From assembly GCF_950295315.1 (NCBI RefSeq), contig NC_080164.1, positions 108,830,447-108,894,446 on the forward strand: a stretch of DNA of 64,000 nucleotides, given 5' to 3'. The notes beneath the pieces were generated by a model that worked only from the letters and a program-made list of their open reading frames with translations, did no database searches and was not told the origin of the DNA. This DNA is from Erinaceus europaeus (taxonomy: Eukaryota; Chordata; Mammalia; Eulipotyphla; Erinaceidae). Positions 54,642-64,000 of this stretch are shown here, in pieces (position 1 is the first letter of the stretch; the number at the start of each line of letters is the position of its first letter). A program made the position numbers and the translations under genes.

Positions 54642-55034
54642 AAGCTTTTATTTCATTTGTAAGACCCAAGTTCTAAAAGGTTTTCTGATTTAATAAAGGA
54701 CTTTTTGTTTTCAATGTCATGAGAAGCATTTCAGCATATTCCATCTGCTTCCTGTACCTCTCAAATCCAATTGCACTGTTTACAGATGTCTTGCATGTTG
54801 CTTGCTTTGTTTTCCTATTTTTATTACTCCTCCTTCTCCTCAAGCTTTGGGAGTTGGAGTTTCTGCTAGAGTGGTTATGGTGGCAGTTTGCAACAATCTT
54901 GATAGCTCTGCATCAGTTGTCAGTTGCTAGTGCAGAAGCCTGGGGGCAAATTTAAAGGAGACTGAAGGGAAGTGGATCAGATTGGAACAGAATGAGTCTT
55001 GTAATGAGGACTGAGGACTCTGGGAAATTGAGGG
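54642..55034. other. Intronic sequence without recognised repeats
   Basis: Nothing recognised. Confidence 0.5.
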
Positions 55035-55290
55035 TTTCTTTTTTTTTCTTTTATGATTTTATTAGGAGGTTAATGTTCTATAGTTCAGTTTCTGCCACAT
55101 GGGTACAATCACTCATCTTCCCCATTATAGGTAACTGCAGAACACTCTCATTCCCCAATTTAGGTCTCCACCATACTGCATCAGGACCACAACACCTACC
55201 CCCCCCCCCCCCCCCCCGCCAGTTCCTTCCCTTTCCCTGCTTCCCCACAGTCCTTTGCACTGATGGGGTAGGGAGGAGTTATTAAACTGA
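55035..55290 (-). mobile_element. LINE-1 3' UTR, variant
   Basis: Antisense: TTTTATTAGGAGGTTAATG, CAGTTTCTGCCACATGGG, CACCATACTGCATCAGG, C17 run, CACAGTCCTTTGCACTG. Resembles but is not identical to 49990-50300. Confidence 0.55.
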
Positions 55291-55453
55291 TGTCTGACTC
55301 TAACCACTGCTACTTTCCATGCATGAGATGCTGGGCAAATAAAACAGGTTTCTGGAACCTCAGCTTTTTCATATGTAAAAGTGATAATAAAACTACCTGG
55401 TCATTATCTCAATTTTTAAGATTTCTTAGGTATAGTTTAATAATTCCTACTAG

Positions 55454-55521
55454 GGGCTGGGCAGTGAGTGATGCACCTGACCAAGCACATACAACACAGT
55501 GCTAAAGGAACTTGGTTCAAG
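55454..55521 (+). mobile_element. SINE A outer copy, left part
   Basis: GGGGCTGGGCAGTGAGTGATG head to GAACTTGGTTCAAG; resumes at 55739-55785. Confidence 0.85.
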
Positions 55522-55738
55522 GCGGAGGCCGGGTGGTCGCACACCTGCTTGACTGCTCATGCTACAAGGTGCAAGGACCCAGGTTCGATCCCCAGTACCC
55601 GACCTGCAGGGGAAAGCTTTGCAAATTGTGAAGCAGGGCTGCAGGTGTCTCTCTGTCTCTTTTCCTTCCTATCACTCCCTTCCCTCTCGATTTCTGACTG
55701 TCTATCCAATAAACAAATAAAGATTAAAAAAAAAAAAA
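55522..55738 (+). mobile_element. SINE A nested in SINE A
   Basis: GGAGGCCGGGTGGTCGCACACC head, GACCCAGGTTCGATCCCC B box, TATCCAATAAACAAATAAAG and A13 tail. Imperfect TSD GAACTTGGTTCAAG (55508-55521) / GAAACTGGTTCAAG (55739-55752). Confidence 0.92.
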
Positions 55739-55785
55739 GAAACTGGTTCAAGCCTGGTCCCCAAGCTTCAGGGGTAAGAAAAGAA
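55739..55785 (+). mobile_element. SINE A outer copy, right part
   Basis: GTTCAAGCCTGGTCCCCAAGC, CAGGGGTAAG; ends in A-rich sequence. Confidence 0.7.
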
Positions 55786-55857
55786 AAAAAAACAACACCT
55801 AGTCACTGAACCATATGCTGATTCCATTTTTGGTAATTGAGAAAACTTACAAAATTC

Positions 55858-55980
55858 CTTTTTTTTTTTTTCTTTCCCCACCAGGGTTAATCACTGGGGC
55901 TTGGTGCCAGCACTATAAATCCTAGCAGCCTTTTTTTTTTCTTTCTGTTTTATATTTGATACAACAGAGATAAATGAAGA
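55858..55980 (-). mobile_element. SINE A/B long 3' block only
   Basis: T-run, CACCAGGGTTAATCACTGG, GCTTGGTGCCAGCACTATAAATCC, then CAACAGAGATAAATG; the rest of the SINE is missing. Confidence 0.75.
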
Positions 55981-56049
55981 GGGTATTTACTAGGTATGTC
56001 CTAAATTCAATGACAAAAATTGACACAGAAACATCAAGAAAACAGAGGC

Positions 56050-56215
56050 AGAGGCTAGAGTTATTCTGCCTCACACCAGAGCTGCCTGGAGTCCCTAGAA
56101 GCTGGGTGAGTCTGGGAAGGATTCTTCTACAGAGAACACAAAGGCAGCATGGCTGCCATCTTGATTTCAAAACAGTTGTCTCCAGAAATAAGAGAGAATA
56201 ATACATTTCTGTCTC
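56050..56215 (+). mobile_element. MaLR (MLT1-like) LTR fragment
   Basis: GCTGGGTGAGTCTGGGAAGG, GGCTGCCATCTTGATTTC, GTCTCCAGAAATAAGAGAG and AATAATACATTTCTGTC follow the order of MLT1 LTR ends (CACCTTGATTT...CTCCAGAACTGTGAGAGAATAAA). Old, shared among placental mammals. Confidence 0.65.
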
Positions 56216-56398
56216 TCTATGCTGACAAATGCTAGGTGCTTTGTCATGGAAGTTCAAGGAAATCAATGCAGTAGGTCTGCAAAGAAAGTTCCTTTATTTT
56301 AATATTGATATATATTTAAAAAAACCCTAGGAAATGTAGAACCAAATAATGGAATGGTTCTGTTCAAGGATGACTTTCATCAGATGTCTTTTCACTTG

Positions 56399-56712
56399 AA
56401 GATCTCAGTTTCTTTTTTTTTTAAATTTAATTTTTATTTTTCCCCTCTTGTTGCCCTTGTCGTTTATCATTGTTGTTATTGTTGTTGTTGTTGCTGTCAT
56501 TGTTGTTGGATAGGATAGAGAGAAATGGAGAGAGGAGTGGAAGACAGGGAGGGGGAGAAAAAGATAGACACCTGCTTCACCACCTGTGAAGCGACTCCCT
56601 GCAGGTGGGGAGCCAGGGGCTTGAACCAGGATCTTTATATCGGCCATTGCGCTTCATGCCATGTGTGCTTAACCCACTGTGCCACTGCCCAGCTCCCAAG
56701 ATCTCAGTTTCT
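56399..56712 (-). mobile_element. SINE B with 15-bp TSD
   Basis: Reverse element 56414-56697: CCCTCTTGTTGCCCTTGTCG, GGATAGGATAGAGAG, GGGGCTTGAACCAGG, CACTGCCCAGCTCCC. Perfect TSD AAGATCTCAGTTTCT (56399-56413, 56698-56712). Confidence 0.95.
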
Positions 56713-56924
56713 AAGAATATACAGAAGAAAGCTAGTGAAGATTGATTCATGATGTAGAAAACTTCTGTAGATTTGGTGGGAGATTTGTTCTTTCTCACTT
56801 TGTAAAGAATCTGAGATGTTTCTTATGCTCATCACCCAATTATCAGGCCAAGTATTAGTCTTTCCCCTTAATTTTCTTTTTCTCTTTTTAATGTTTTTTA
56901 TTGTATTTCTTGTACTTTTTAAAT

Positions 56925-57140
56925 ATTTGTTTTTCTTTTATTGAGAGAGTTAGTACTTTACAGTGCCATCACTGACATATGTATACAATTTCATCATGTA
57001 CTAGGCCCTGAAAATGTCTTCCTCTTCTCCTTCCCCCATTCCCAGAATCCTTTGCTTTGGTACAATACACCATGTCCAGTCCATGTTTCACTTTGTGCTC
57101 TCCCTCTTCTAAGTCCTTTGCTTTGGTGCAGTATACCATA
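56925..57140 (-). mobile_element. LINE-1 3' UTR variant
   Basis: Antisense: TTGAGAGAGTTAGTACTTTAC, AATCCTTTGCTTTGGTAC, ATACACCATGTCCAGTCC, and a repeated CCTTTGCTTTGGTGCAG. Confidence 0.65.
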
Positions 57141-57174
57141 AATGTTTTCATTTCTTTATTATTGGATAGATAAC

Positions 57175-57855
57175 ATTCAGGTAGACTAAAACTACTATCA
57201 GGGAAGATGGTGTCAGAGTTAAGAATAGGACTAGAAAGCTGGATTAGGGCAGAAATTAGCTCCCAAACATGAGGAAAGTATATAAATACCATTAACTGTT
57301 TACCCCATCCATCTGACCCAGACTGCATATATATTAACATTTAGCACAGGAGCCTGTGTAATCTCTAAATCCCTGTCAGTCAGAGCTCATAGTCCATGGT
57401 CATAGCTGTGAACATTCTAGGAACATACCTAAAATAGATGTTCTAGCTTCTTCTCATCCAAAAACCCCCCAATTGAATCTGCTCTGTTCCTACCTTTGGG
57501 TTCCTGTTTAATAAACAATTTGTCCTGCTTTACATCTTGCCACCTTTCAACCACCAAGTTTCAGGTGTAACTATGATTCCATGCTGATTTCCCTGGGCAG
57601 GTGACCTCACCAATGTGTCCTGGAACTTCATCTCTCCAGAGCCCTACCCCACTAGGGAAAAGATAGAAACAAGCTGGGGGTGTGGGTCCAGCTGCCAATG
57701 TACATGTCCGGCAGAGAAGCAATTACAGAAACCAGACCTCCCACCTTCTGCACCCCCATAAAGAATTTTGGTCCATCCTCCCAGAAGGATAAAGAATAGA
57801 GAAGCTTCCAATGGAGGGGAGGGGGATACAGAACTCTGGTGGTTATCACTGGGAC
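57175..57855 (+). mobile_element. X retroposon, short form, 5' part inverted
   Basis: 57175 to about 57345 is antisense X 5' region (GGGAAGATGGTGTCAGAG, CTAGAAAGCTGGATTAGGGC). About 57350-57855 is sense X (GAACATACCTAAAATAGATG, CCAGAGCCCTACCCCACTAG, CAGAACTCTGGTGG). Arrangement fits twin priming; 3' tail seems lost. Confidence 0.75.
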
Positions 57856-57905
57856 TTTCTTAGAGATAGAACAGTGCTCAGCTCTTGAACTAGGGACCTC
57901 TGAAA

Positions 57906-58474
57906 ATCCTATTCCATAATAATGATGTGTAGTCCTTACAAGAAGAATTTAATAGTATGAAATGCAAAAAAGCAAAGTAATATTTCGAAGGCTTTCAAAT
58001 ACGCATAATGTTCTTTTTTTTTTTTTCTAAAAAAAAAAAGGTCTAAGAGGTAATTAAGATACTGTCTGCATAATGAATTCATTTAGCTGTCAAACTTCTT
58101 AGTTGTCTGGACCTTCACCCAAAGACACTGTGGTCTCAAATCTCTCCTCTCTTTTCCCAAAGAGAAACTATTTTCTTTTGTCGGAGGACTGTTGTTTATA
58201 GTCTGAGAAGGGGAGTGGTGCCACGAATTAGAGGCTACAGCTGTTGCTGCCTGAAGGCTGTAAAATTCCAGCCTGAAGGCTGGAAAAAAGGGAACGTGAG
58301 TGGAAGATGGATTGCTCAGCACTGCTAGCTATGTCCTCTTGCTCAGAAGTAATTTTTTGAAATTCCAGAGTGGGTCACCTGGTGGCATAAAACACCCAAA
58401 CCTAGTTCAGATTTTCTTTAGGTTCTATCATGCACACAAAACATTTGGAGTGTAAACAATGTCAGAATGGCTTT
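57906..58474. other. Intronic sequence without recognised repeats
   Basis: Adjacent T12/A10 runs at 58014-58040 and a short direct repeat GCCTGAAGGCTG near 58250; no gene. Confidence 0.5.
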
Positions 58475-58650
58475 ATGCACTCTGTGCACTGGTGATGCTT
58501 TGGATAGAGAGAGCACCTGTCTGACATGCCTGAGGTTCCATCCCCAACACTTCATGAGAACAAGGACAAAACAAGTAGAACCTATGGATGGTGGAATGAT
58601 GCCTTGGTACCTCTCTCTCTCTTCTCTCTCTCTCCTACCCACCTTACCTT
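58475..58650 (+). mobile_element. SINE D
   Basis: TGCTTTGGATAGAGAGAGC, GACATGCCTGAGGTTCCATCC, CTCTCTCTCTTCTC tail. Confidence 0.5.
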
Positions 58651-58663
58651 CATTCTCACTTTC

Positions 58664-58962
58664 GTCTTTTAAATTTTATTTTATTAGTGATTTAATATTG
58701 ATTTACAACATTACATGTCAACAGGGGTATAAATCCACTTCAATCCCACCACCAGGGTTCTGAATCTTCAGTCACCCCACTGCAAGCCACCACATGGGCC
58801 ACCCATCATCTCAACAACTATCTGTCTACATTTATACATAATTGCCCCATTTTTCTTCCTGACTCAATTCTCTCTTCTCCGAGCCATTCATGACAACATT
58901 ACTACCTCCATATATCCATCTCCTTTTCCTCTTTTCTCTCTGGGTGCCAATGAAGCTGGAGT
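58664..58962 (-). mobile_element. X retroposon half of a U6/X chimera
   Basis: Antisense X long form, 5' truncated: ATTTTATTTTATTAGTGATT, CACCACCAGGGTTCTGAATC, to GGTGCCAATGAAGCTGGAG, where other X copies continue CTCAGAGCCC but here U6 sequence begins. Confidence 0.88.
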
Positions 58963-58963
58963 A

Positions 58964-59070
58964 AAAAATACGGAATGCTTCACAAATCGGCAAGTCATCC
59001 TTACGCAGGGGCGATGCTAATCTTCTCTGTATTGTTCCAATTCTAGTACATGTGCTGCTGAGGCAAACAC
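58964..59070 (-). ncRNA. U6 snRNA retropseudogene, full length, fused to X
   Basis: The minus strand gives about 107 nt with the landmarks of U6: GCAGCACATGTACTAGAATTGG, ACAATACAGAGAAGATTAGCAT (ACAGAGA box kept), CCCCTGCGTAAGGATGAC and a T6 end. About ten differences from the vertebrate U6 consensus, including GTGTTTGCCTCAG in place of GTGCTCGCTTCGG in the 5' stem-loop. It is joined at its 3' T-run to X and its 5' end abuts the TSD TTCTCACTTTC (58653-58663 and 59071-59081), so it entered as an RNA copy. No upstream snRNA promoter (PSE/TATA) is expected or seen; not a functional gene. Confidence 0.95.
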
Positions 59071-59112
59071 TTCTCACTTTCTTTTCATAATTTTTTCTCC
59101 CATAAACAATAA

Positions 59113-59325
59113 AGGTAGAGGGGCTGGATGGTGGTGCATCTAGTTGAGTGTACATGTTACCATGCATAAGGATCCAGGTTCAAGCACCCATCACGACCTT
59201 TGGGGGTCTGTGGGGGGGGAGTGCTCCTGAAAGGTGAAATAGGACTACAGGCTGGAGGTCTCTCTTTCTTAGTCCTGCTTCTATCTCAACTTCTCTCTGT
59301 CTCAATCCAATAAAGAAATACATAT
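59113..59325 (+). mobile_element. SINE A
   Basis: GGGGCTGGATGGTGGTGCATC head, GGATCCAGGTTCAAGC, worn core with G8, CAATCCAATAAAGAAATAC tail. Confidence 0.88.
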
Positions 59326-59815
59326 ACATTTGTTTCAGGAGGCAATTCAGTGATAGAATGAATCCATTGCATGCATAAGGCCCCTATTTCAATCTCATGT
59401 TCCATCCCATATAAAACAAACATACAAACAGCTATCTTTTCATGAAGTGTTGAAAACAGTCTTATCTAATTTGATAAGAAATCAAATTAGACACTACTTT
59501 TCTTTTTACAAAATACTGTGATACTGACTTTTCAAAATTTATTCTGTTCTAGAATCTGTTCTCTCCATTTTATGAGTTTATTTAATTCTTGTGATAGTTC
59601 TGGGAGGGAAGAAATCATTATGGTACTTGACTGAAGTAGCTGAAGCTCAAGGAAGTGGAAAGCCCTGCCTAGTGCTATGTAGCTGAGAAGAGCAGAGACA
59701 GGCCACAGTTAGCCTGGACTGCGAAGCCTCCAAAACCTACACCAATATGCTGCCATCATTTTTGTTGACACCATCATCATCGATGGAACAAAGTGTCTTC
59801 ATCACTCCACCACTA
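59326..59815. other. Intron; possible old SINE at its left
   Basis: 59337-59440 (GCATGCATAAGGCCCC) may be a diverged SINE. Rest unrecognised. Confidence 0.4.
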
Positions 59816-60069
59816 CTGGTGGCCATTTTCTTTTTTCTTTTATTTTTATTAAATTATCTTTGTTTATTGAATAGAGACAGCCAGAAATCGAGAAAGAAGG
59901 GGGACATAGAGAGGGACAGAGACAGAGAGACATCTGAAGCCCTGCTTCACCACTAACAAAGCTTTCCCCCTGCACGTGGGGACTGGGGACTCAAACCTAG
60001 GTCCTTCCGCACCGTTAATATGTGTGCTCAACCAGGTGTATCACCACCTGGCCCCCTGGTGGCCATTTT
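59816..60069 (-). mobile_element. SINE A with 14-bp TSD
   Basis: Reverse element 59830-60055 (TTATCTTTGTTTATTGAATAG, CCCTGCTTCACCACTAAC, GGTGTATCACCACCTGGCCCC). Perfect TSD CTGGTGGCCATTTT (59816-59829, 60056-60069). Target motif is itself the SINE long-block GGTGGCCATTTT. Confidence 0.93.
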
Positions 60070-60310
60070 ATTTTAAACCTTTTTGATATTGAGAGGCAGA
60101 GAGAGAGGGGGAGAGAGAGAGAGAAGAAAAAGGGGAGAGGAGGAGGAGGAGGAGGAGGAGGAGGAGGAGGAGGAGGAGGAGAAGGAGGAGAAGGATATGA
60201 CTTCAGCACTGCTCCACTAGCATGTGGAGGCCCTTGCAGGTGGTGACCTGACAGGCACACTCCTCACAGACAGAAACACTTGCACTCTACCAGTTGAACC
60301 ACTATCCAGC
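60070..60310 (-). mobile_element. SINE D with (AGG)n
   Basis: GATATTGAGAGGCAGAGAG, (GGA)n at 60136-60195, ACTTCAGCACTGCTCC, CACTCTACCAGTTGAACC head end. Confidence 0.6.
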
Positions 60311-61869
60311 AACATAAGTTTTGTGAAACTATAAAATAACAGTAGAATATAAACACTCAAGCCAAAAAAAATATATGTTAGAAAAAGAAAACAAGCAGAC
60401 ATACATAATACCCTTCCCCAATGAGCATGAGGCACATGCCAAAATGGAATAGAAAAGTTAGAGGAGCAAGATAGGTGTATCAACCACTCCACTCCACTGC
60501 ACTAGGGGGTAGGCTGGTGGTCCCAAATACACCACCACTCCTTCTGTGTACTACCCCTTCCTGTTATGACTTTAACTCATCAAGCATTCAGAAGAATGAT
60601 GAAAGTGAAGACTTGAGGTTGGTCCTCTTGGGACACTTTCTCTAGGATTGCTCAGTTACCATGTAGAACATTCTAGCAATCTGCCAGAGAAGATATGATT
60701 CTAATAACTACAACAATGGTCCAGCAGCAATATTAACAGATGGTTTCTACTTTCCAAGAAAGATGTGTTGGAAGGGATACATAGATGTTCTTCCATCTTC
60801 CAAGTTATTCAAGTTATTCTTGATACTTAAATTGACTCACACTATCTCATCACAGTCTTGTTTGCAGCTGTTCCAGTTGCTGACAATCTTTGTTATGAAG
60901 ATAAAGTGAGGATGCTGTCAGATTGCTTTAGACCAGCACCACCATGCCCTGTTTAATACACTCACATACATTATCATGTCTAACAGTGTGCCTAGCAAAG
61001 AAAGGGCACTCAGTCACATCGGCTTTCCTTTCCTTGTTTCAAATAGAAGTGAAATTAAAAAAAAAGAAGAAGCTATCTCAAAATTATATAAACTCCTTGC
61101 GAACTAGTGCACAATTACGACTTGTGATAAGAGATGTCAAGATATGAACAAAGTCACTCGGGTAGCAGAGAAATATTAAAACACCCAAGTTAACAGAATA
61201 CATTCTTGTTTTGAAATAGCAAATTTGTCAGTTATGTGATATTTACACCTTTCTCTTTTTCTCTGTACATACGCAAACAAGTAAATGAGATCCTTATGGA
61301 GTGCTAAGCAGGTTTCTAGATACATGAGGTATATTAGTGAACAAAACTGATGGAGATTTAAGCCCAATAAAAGTTCGTTTTAAAGGGAGAGTATATAGTA
61401 CTCATGGACTGCGAATGAGAGCTGTGCACTACTCTTTATGGCTCTGCCTAGAGTAGTTCTACTGAGGAAGTCAGTCAACTAGAGAAGTTTGTTACCAAAC
61501 TAGAGGATTTAGAATACACGGACAAGTTCATCCATGAACTTGAGAGTCTAAACTTCATCTACTGTACCATATCCTGGACCAACCATTTATTATTCTCTAT
61601 TAGACTTGAAGTTTGCTGAATGATTACCTCAGTGTCCATGATAGAGTCAACGATTGGGTGGAGGTTGGGAGGTGCAGATAACTTTTTCTGTTGTCTTCCT
61701 GGGGGGGGTCCGATCTGTTGGGGTACCCCAACTTCTCTGTGTTGGCTTCACTTTCTCTACCTGGACTTTCCCTTATTACATAGCTTTTGAATAAGCAAGT
61801 AAACATTAGATAATATGTCAGGGAGATTTCTGGGACTCAATGTCTGCTCAATTTCTCTATACCTGGTTG
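60311..61869. other. About 1.55 kb intron without recognised repeats
   Basis: Largest repeat-poor stretch of the right half; only a G8 run at 61700 and short A-runs. No exon with credible coding potential. Confidence 0.5.
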
Positions 61870-61897
61870 TCAATTTTTTTTTTCATTTGCTAGGTAA

Positions 61898-61946
<49 letters not shown>

Positions 61947-62040
61947 AGCTGTGTATCCCCCCATCCCAATCTCTGAATGATGGGGACTAGGAGCTTGAAC
62001 CTGAGTCCTTGAGCATGGTAACATGTTCTCTCCACTAGGT
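61870..62040 (-). mobile_element. SINE A fragment with (GA)n
   Basis: T9, (GA)20 at 61900-61943, GGGGACTAGGAGCTTGAACC, CTTGAGCATGGTAACATG. Confidence 0.7.
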
Positions 62041-62194
62041 GAGAAACATACTGGTTTCAGACAGTACATATTTAATCTCAGACCACAAACACCATTTCAG
62101 GTTATATGTAACACAGAAAGATCTTCACCTGGCACTTTGTTCTTACACTCATGTGATCTTTGTGGCTTTCATTGCAAAAGGCACCTGTTATTTC

Positions 62195-62277
62195 TTTTAA
62201 TATATTTTATTTTACTATCATTTTTTTCCTCTAGGGTTATCTCTTGGGATCAGTGTCTGCATTAAGAATCCATTGCT
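62195..62277 (-). mobile_element. SINE A/B long 3' block, left part
   Basis: TTCCTCTAGGGTTATCTCTTGG and TGCATTAAGAATCCATTGCT; continues at 62440 after a nested SINE C. Confidence 0.85.
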
Positions 62278-62439
62278 TGGGCGGGGTATATAGCATAATG
62301 GTTATGCAAACAGACTTTCATGCCTGTGGCTCCAAAGGCCCAGGTTCATTCCCCAGCACCACCATAAGCCAGAGCTGAGCAGTGCTCTGGTGTTTCTCTC
62401 TCTGCATCTCTCTCAAAAATAAAATAAAATAAATAATAA
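62278..62439 (+). mobile_element. SINE C nested, 14-bp TSD
   Basis: GGGCGGGGTATATAGCATAATGG-type head, CCAGAGCTGAGCAGTGCTC, then TCTCTCTCTGCATCTC and (AAAAT)n tail. Perfect TSD AAGAATCCATTGCT (62264-62277, 62440-62453). Confidence 0.96.
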
Positions 62440-62690
62440 AAGAATCCATTGCTCCTGGAGGCCATTTTTTCCTATTTTATTGGGTGGGACAGAGAAAAAT
62501 TGAGAAGGAGAGGAAAATAGACAGGAATAAAGAAACAGAGACACCTGCAGTCCTGCTTTACCACCTCTGAAGCTTCCCCCTCCTACAGGTGGGGAGCCAG
62601 AGACTATAACTGGGATCCTTGTGTGGGTCCTTGCACTTTGTACTATGTGTGTTTAACTGGGTGTGCCACTGCCAGACCCCTTATTTCTTT
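62440..62690 (-). mobile_element. SINE A/B, right part
   Basis: CCATTGCTCCTGGAGGCCATTTTTT-type block, GGGTGGGACAGAG, GCAGTCCTGCTTTACC, GGGATCCTTGTGTGGG, GGGTGTGCCACTGCCAGACCCC. Confidence 0.9.
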
Positions 62691-62787
62691 TATTTTTATG
62701 AGAAAGAGAAAGAGGGGAGAAGAGAGAGAGAGAGAGAGAGAGAAGAGAAGAGAAGGGAAGAGAGAAGAGAGAGGAGAGAGAGGAGAG

Positions 62788-62830
<43 letters not shown>

Positions 62831-62960
62831 AAAAGAGAGGGGAACATTTATGAAGTGCTCATCCCTAGCTTACGGTAGTGTCAGGAATTGAACCTGGGAC
62901 TTCAGAGCCTCAGGCTTGAAAAATCTTTTTTCATAACCATAATGTTGCCTCCTCCACCCA
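62691..62960 (-). mobile_element. SINE C/D with long (GA)n
   Basis: (GA)/(GAGAA)n at 62700-62838, TCATCCCTAGCTTACGG, GAATTGAACCTGGGACTTCAG, CATAACCATAATGTTGCC. Confidence 0.75.
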
Positions 62961-63300
62961 CATCTATTATTTCTATAAAATGTGTTTAGTGATGTGCTTT
63001 TGTTATTCTGCTAAAGGAAATGACTCTTCATTTAAATATTTTTATGGATCATCAGGTGAGCAGTTAGAAATTTGTCCATTAACATACTTTAAGAAAATGG
63101 TGACATTTGTTTGGAATCTAGTGTTATATTTTCCTGAACTTCTTTTATTTCAATTTCAGAAACCCTATCCCAGCCCACTATCTACTGCAAAAGTGACCTC
63201 CTCTCTGTTATACAGAGAAACTGACTTATAAGAGCTATGTTTTCCAACCTGACAACTGTGGTATCTACTAATAGATACAATCAGACTGGGAGGTTAAATA
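62961..63300. other. Intronic sequence without recognised repeats
   Basis: Nothing recognised. Confidence 0.45.
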
Positions 63301-63309
63301 GAGAGAGTG

Positions 63310-64000
63310 CCCACACACCCCCCCCCCCCATAAAAATGGAGGGCATTCATTATTCTATAGCCTGGAGCTACCTGCCACTTATTAAAAAGCAGATATTTAT
63401 ATACTTTTCCCATATTTGGGAGCTACTTTCTTCCCTAATCCAACTTTCTACTGTTTTCCAACTATGACACCACCTCCCTAGACAATACATTGGGTCCACC
63501 TGCACTAGTAAAGCCATGGGGCCCCTGGAATATACTAAAATAGATCTACTAGCTTTTCTCCAAACAAAACCCCCAAATATTCATCTGCAATATTCTTGCC
63601 TTTAGGTCGACAAATTGTTCTGCTTTATATCTTAAAATTTTCAGCCACCATGTTTCAGATGATACCATGATGCCAACCTGACATTCTTGGACAGATGACC
63701 CCTTGGACAGTATGTCCTAGAACCCTACCTCCCCAGAGTCTTGCCCCACTAGGAAAAGAGAGAGAGACTGATTGGGAGTATGAATCGACCTGCTAATGCC
63801 CATGTTCAGCAGGGAAGCAGTTATAGAAGCCAGGCCTTCCACCTTCTGCATCCCATAGTGATCCTGGGTCCATACCCAGGGGGATAAAGAATAGGAAAGC
63901 TTTCAAGGGTGGAGGTGGGATAGGGAATTCTAATGGTGGGAACTGCACCCCTCTTATCCTATGGTCTTGTAAACATTTCCATTTTGTAAATAAAATATTT
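63310..64000 (+). mobile_element. X retroposon, short form, runs to window end
   Basis: TTTATATACTTTTCCCATATTTGG, GACACCACCTCCCTAGAC, CCAGAGTCTTGCCCCACTAG, GAAGCAGTTATAGAAGCC, CTTATCCTATGGTCTTG, TTTTGTAAATAAAATATTT at the edge. Confidence 0.85.

Noticed and set aside
58964..59070. Functional U6 gene
   Set aside because: Multiple substitutions, fusion to X at the 3' end, TSD and absence of an snRNA promoter immediately upstream indicate a retrocopy.
60015..60260. Proline/glycine-rich open frames around 60130-60195
   Set aside because: Produced by the (GGA)n microsatellite on both strands.

Overview
This is mammalian intronic DNA. The interspersed repeats point to a hedgehog (Erinaceus-type, Eulipotyphla): tRNA-derived SINEs of the kind known as ERI elements occur in dozens of copies on both strands, together with LINE-1 pieces and LTRs. 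There are no bacterial-style genes, operons or CRISPR arrays. The species call rests on recognising the SINE consensus and was not checked against a database.

One protein-coding exon is supported. At 19351-19517 on the minus strand there is a 167-bp internal exon of GRID2, the delta-2 ionotropic glutamate receptor, with good splice sites on both sides. The gene reads right to left. 19518-64000 is therefore intron upstream of the exon, and 1-19350 is intron downstream. I found no other GRID2 exon and no other functional protein gene. The only other gene-like object is a full-length U6 snRNA retropseudogene at 58964-59070.

The rest is a layered retrotransposon landscape. Names used below: SINE A (head like GGGGCTGGGTGGTGGCACACC), SINE B (head like GTAGCGCAGCGGGTTAAGCGC, tail of CAA/TAA repeats then AACAAGGGCAACAAAAGGG), SINE C (GCATAATGGTTATGCAAAGAGAC head, GAGCTGAGCAGTGCTCTGG end), SINE D (older, diverged relatives), and X (an unclassified A-tailed retroposon of up to about 0.9 kb with a GGTGGTGGGAACTGTACCCCTCTTATCC-like 3' end, quoted here only as a short signature). 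Some A and B copies carry an extra 3' block reading about GGCCACCAGGAGCAGTGG. LINE-1 is present as 3' UTR pieces, ORF2 pieces and one 3.5-kb element (38304-41800) in which ORF1 is joined almost directly to the last third of ORF2. At least one clean solo LTR (9795-10185) and several probable LTRs are present.

The most interesting features are retrotransposition by-products readable from target-site duplications (TSDs): a U6/X chimeric insertion (58664-59070), a tail-less 52-bp SINE head with a 16-bp TSD (12112-12195), twin-primed X insertions (22875-23124 and about 57175-57850), the half-length L1, several nested SINE insertions, and a 180-bp direct duplication of unknown origin (32119-32305 and 32824-32999). 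I see no evidence for a new multi-gene system. Repeat boundaries given without a TSD are approximate, usually within 10-20 bp.
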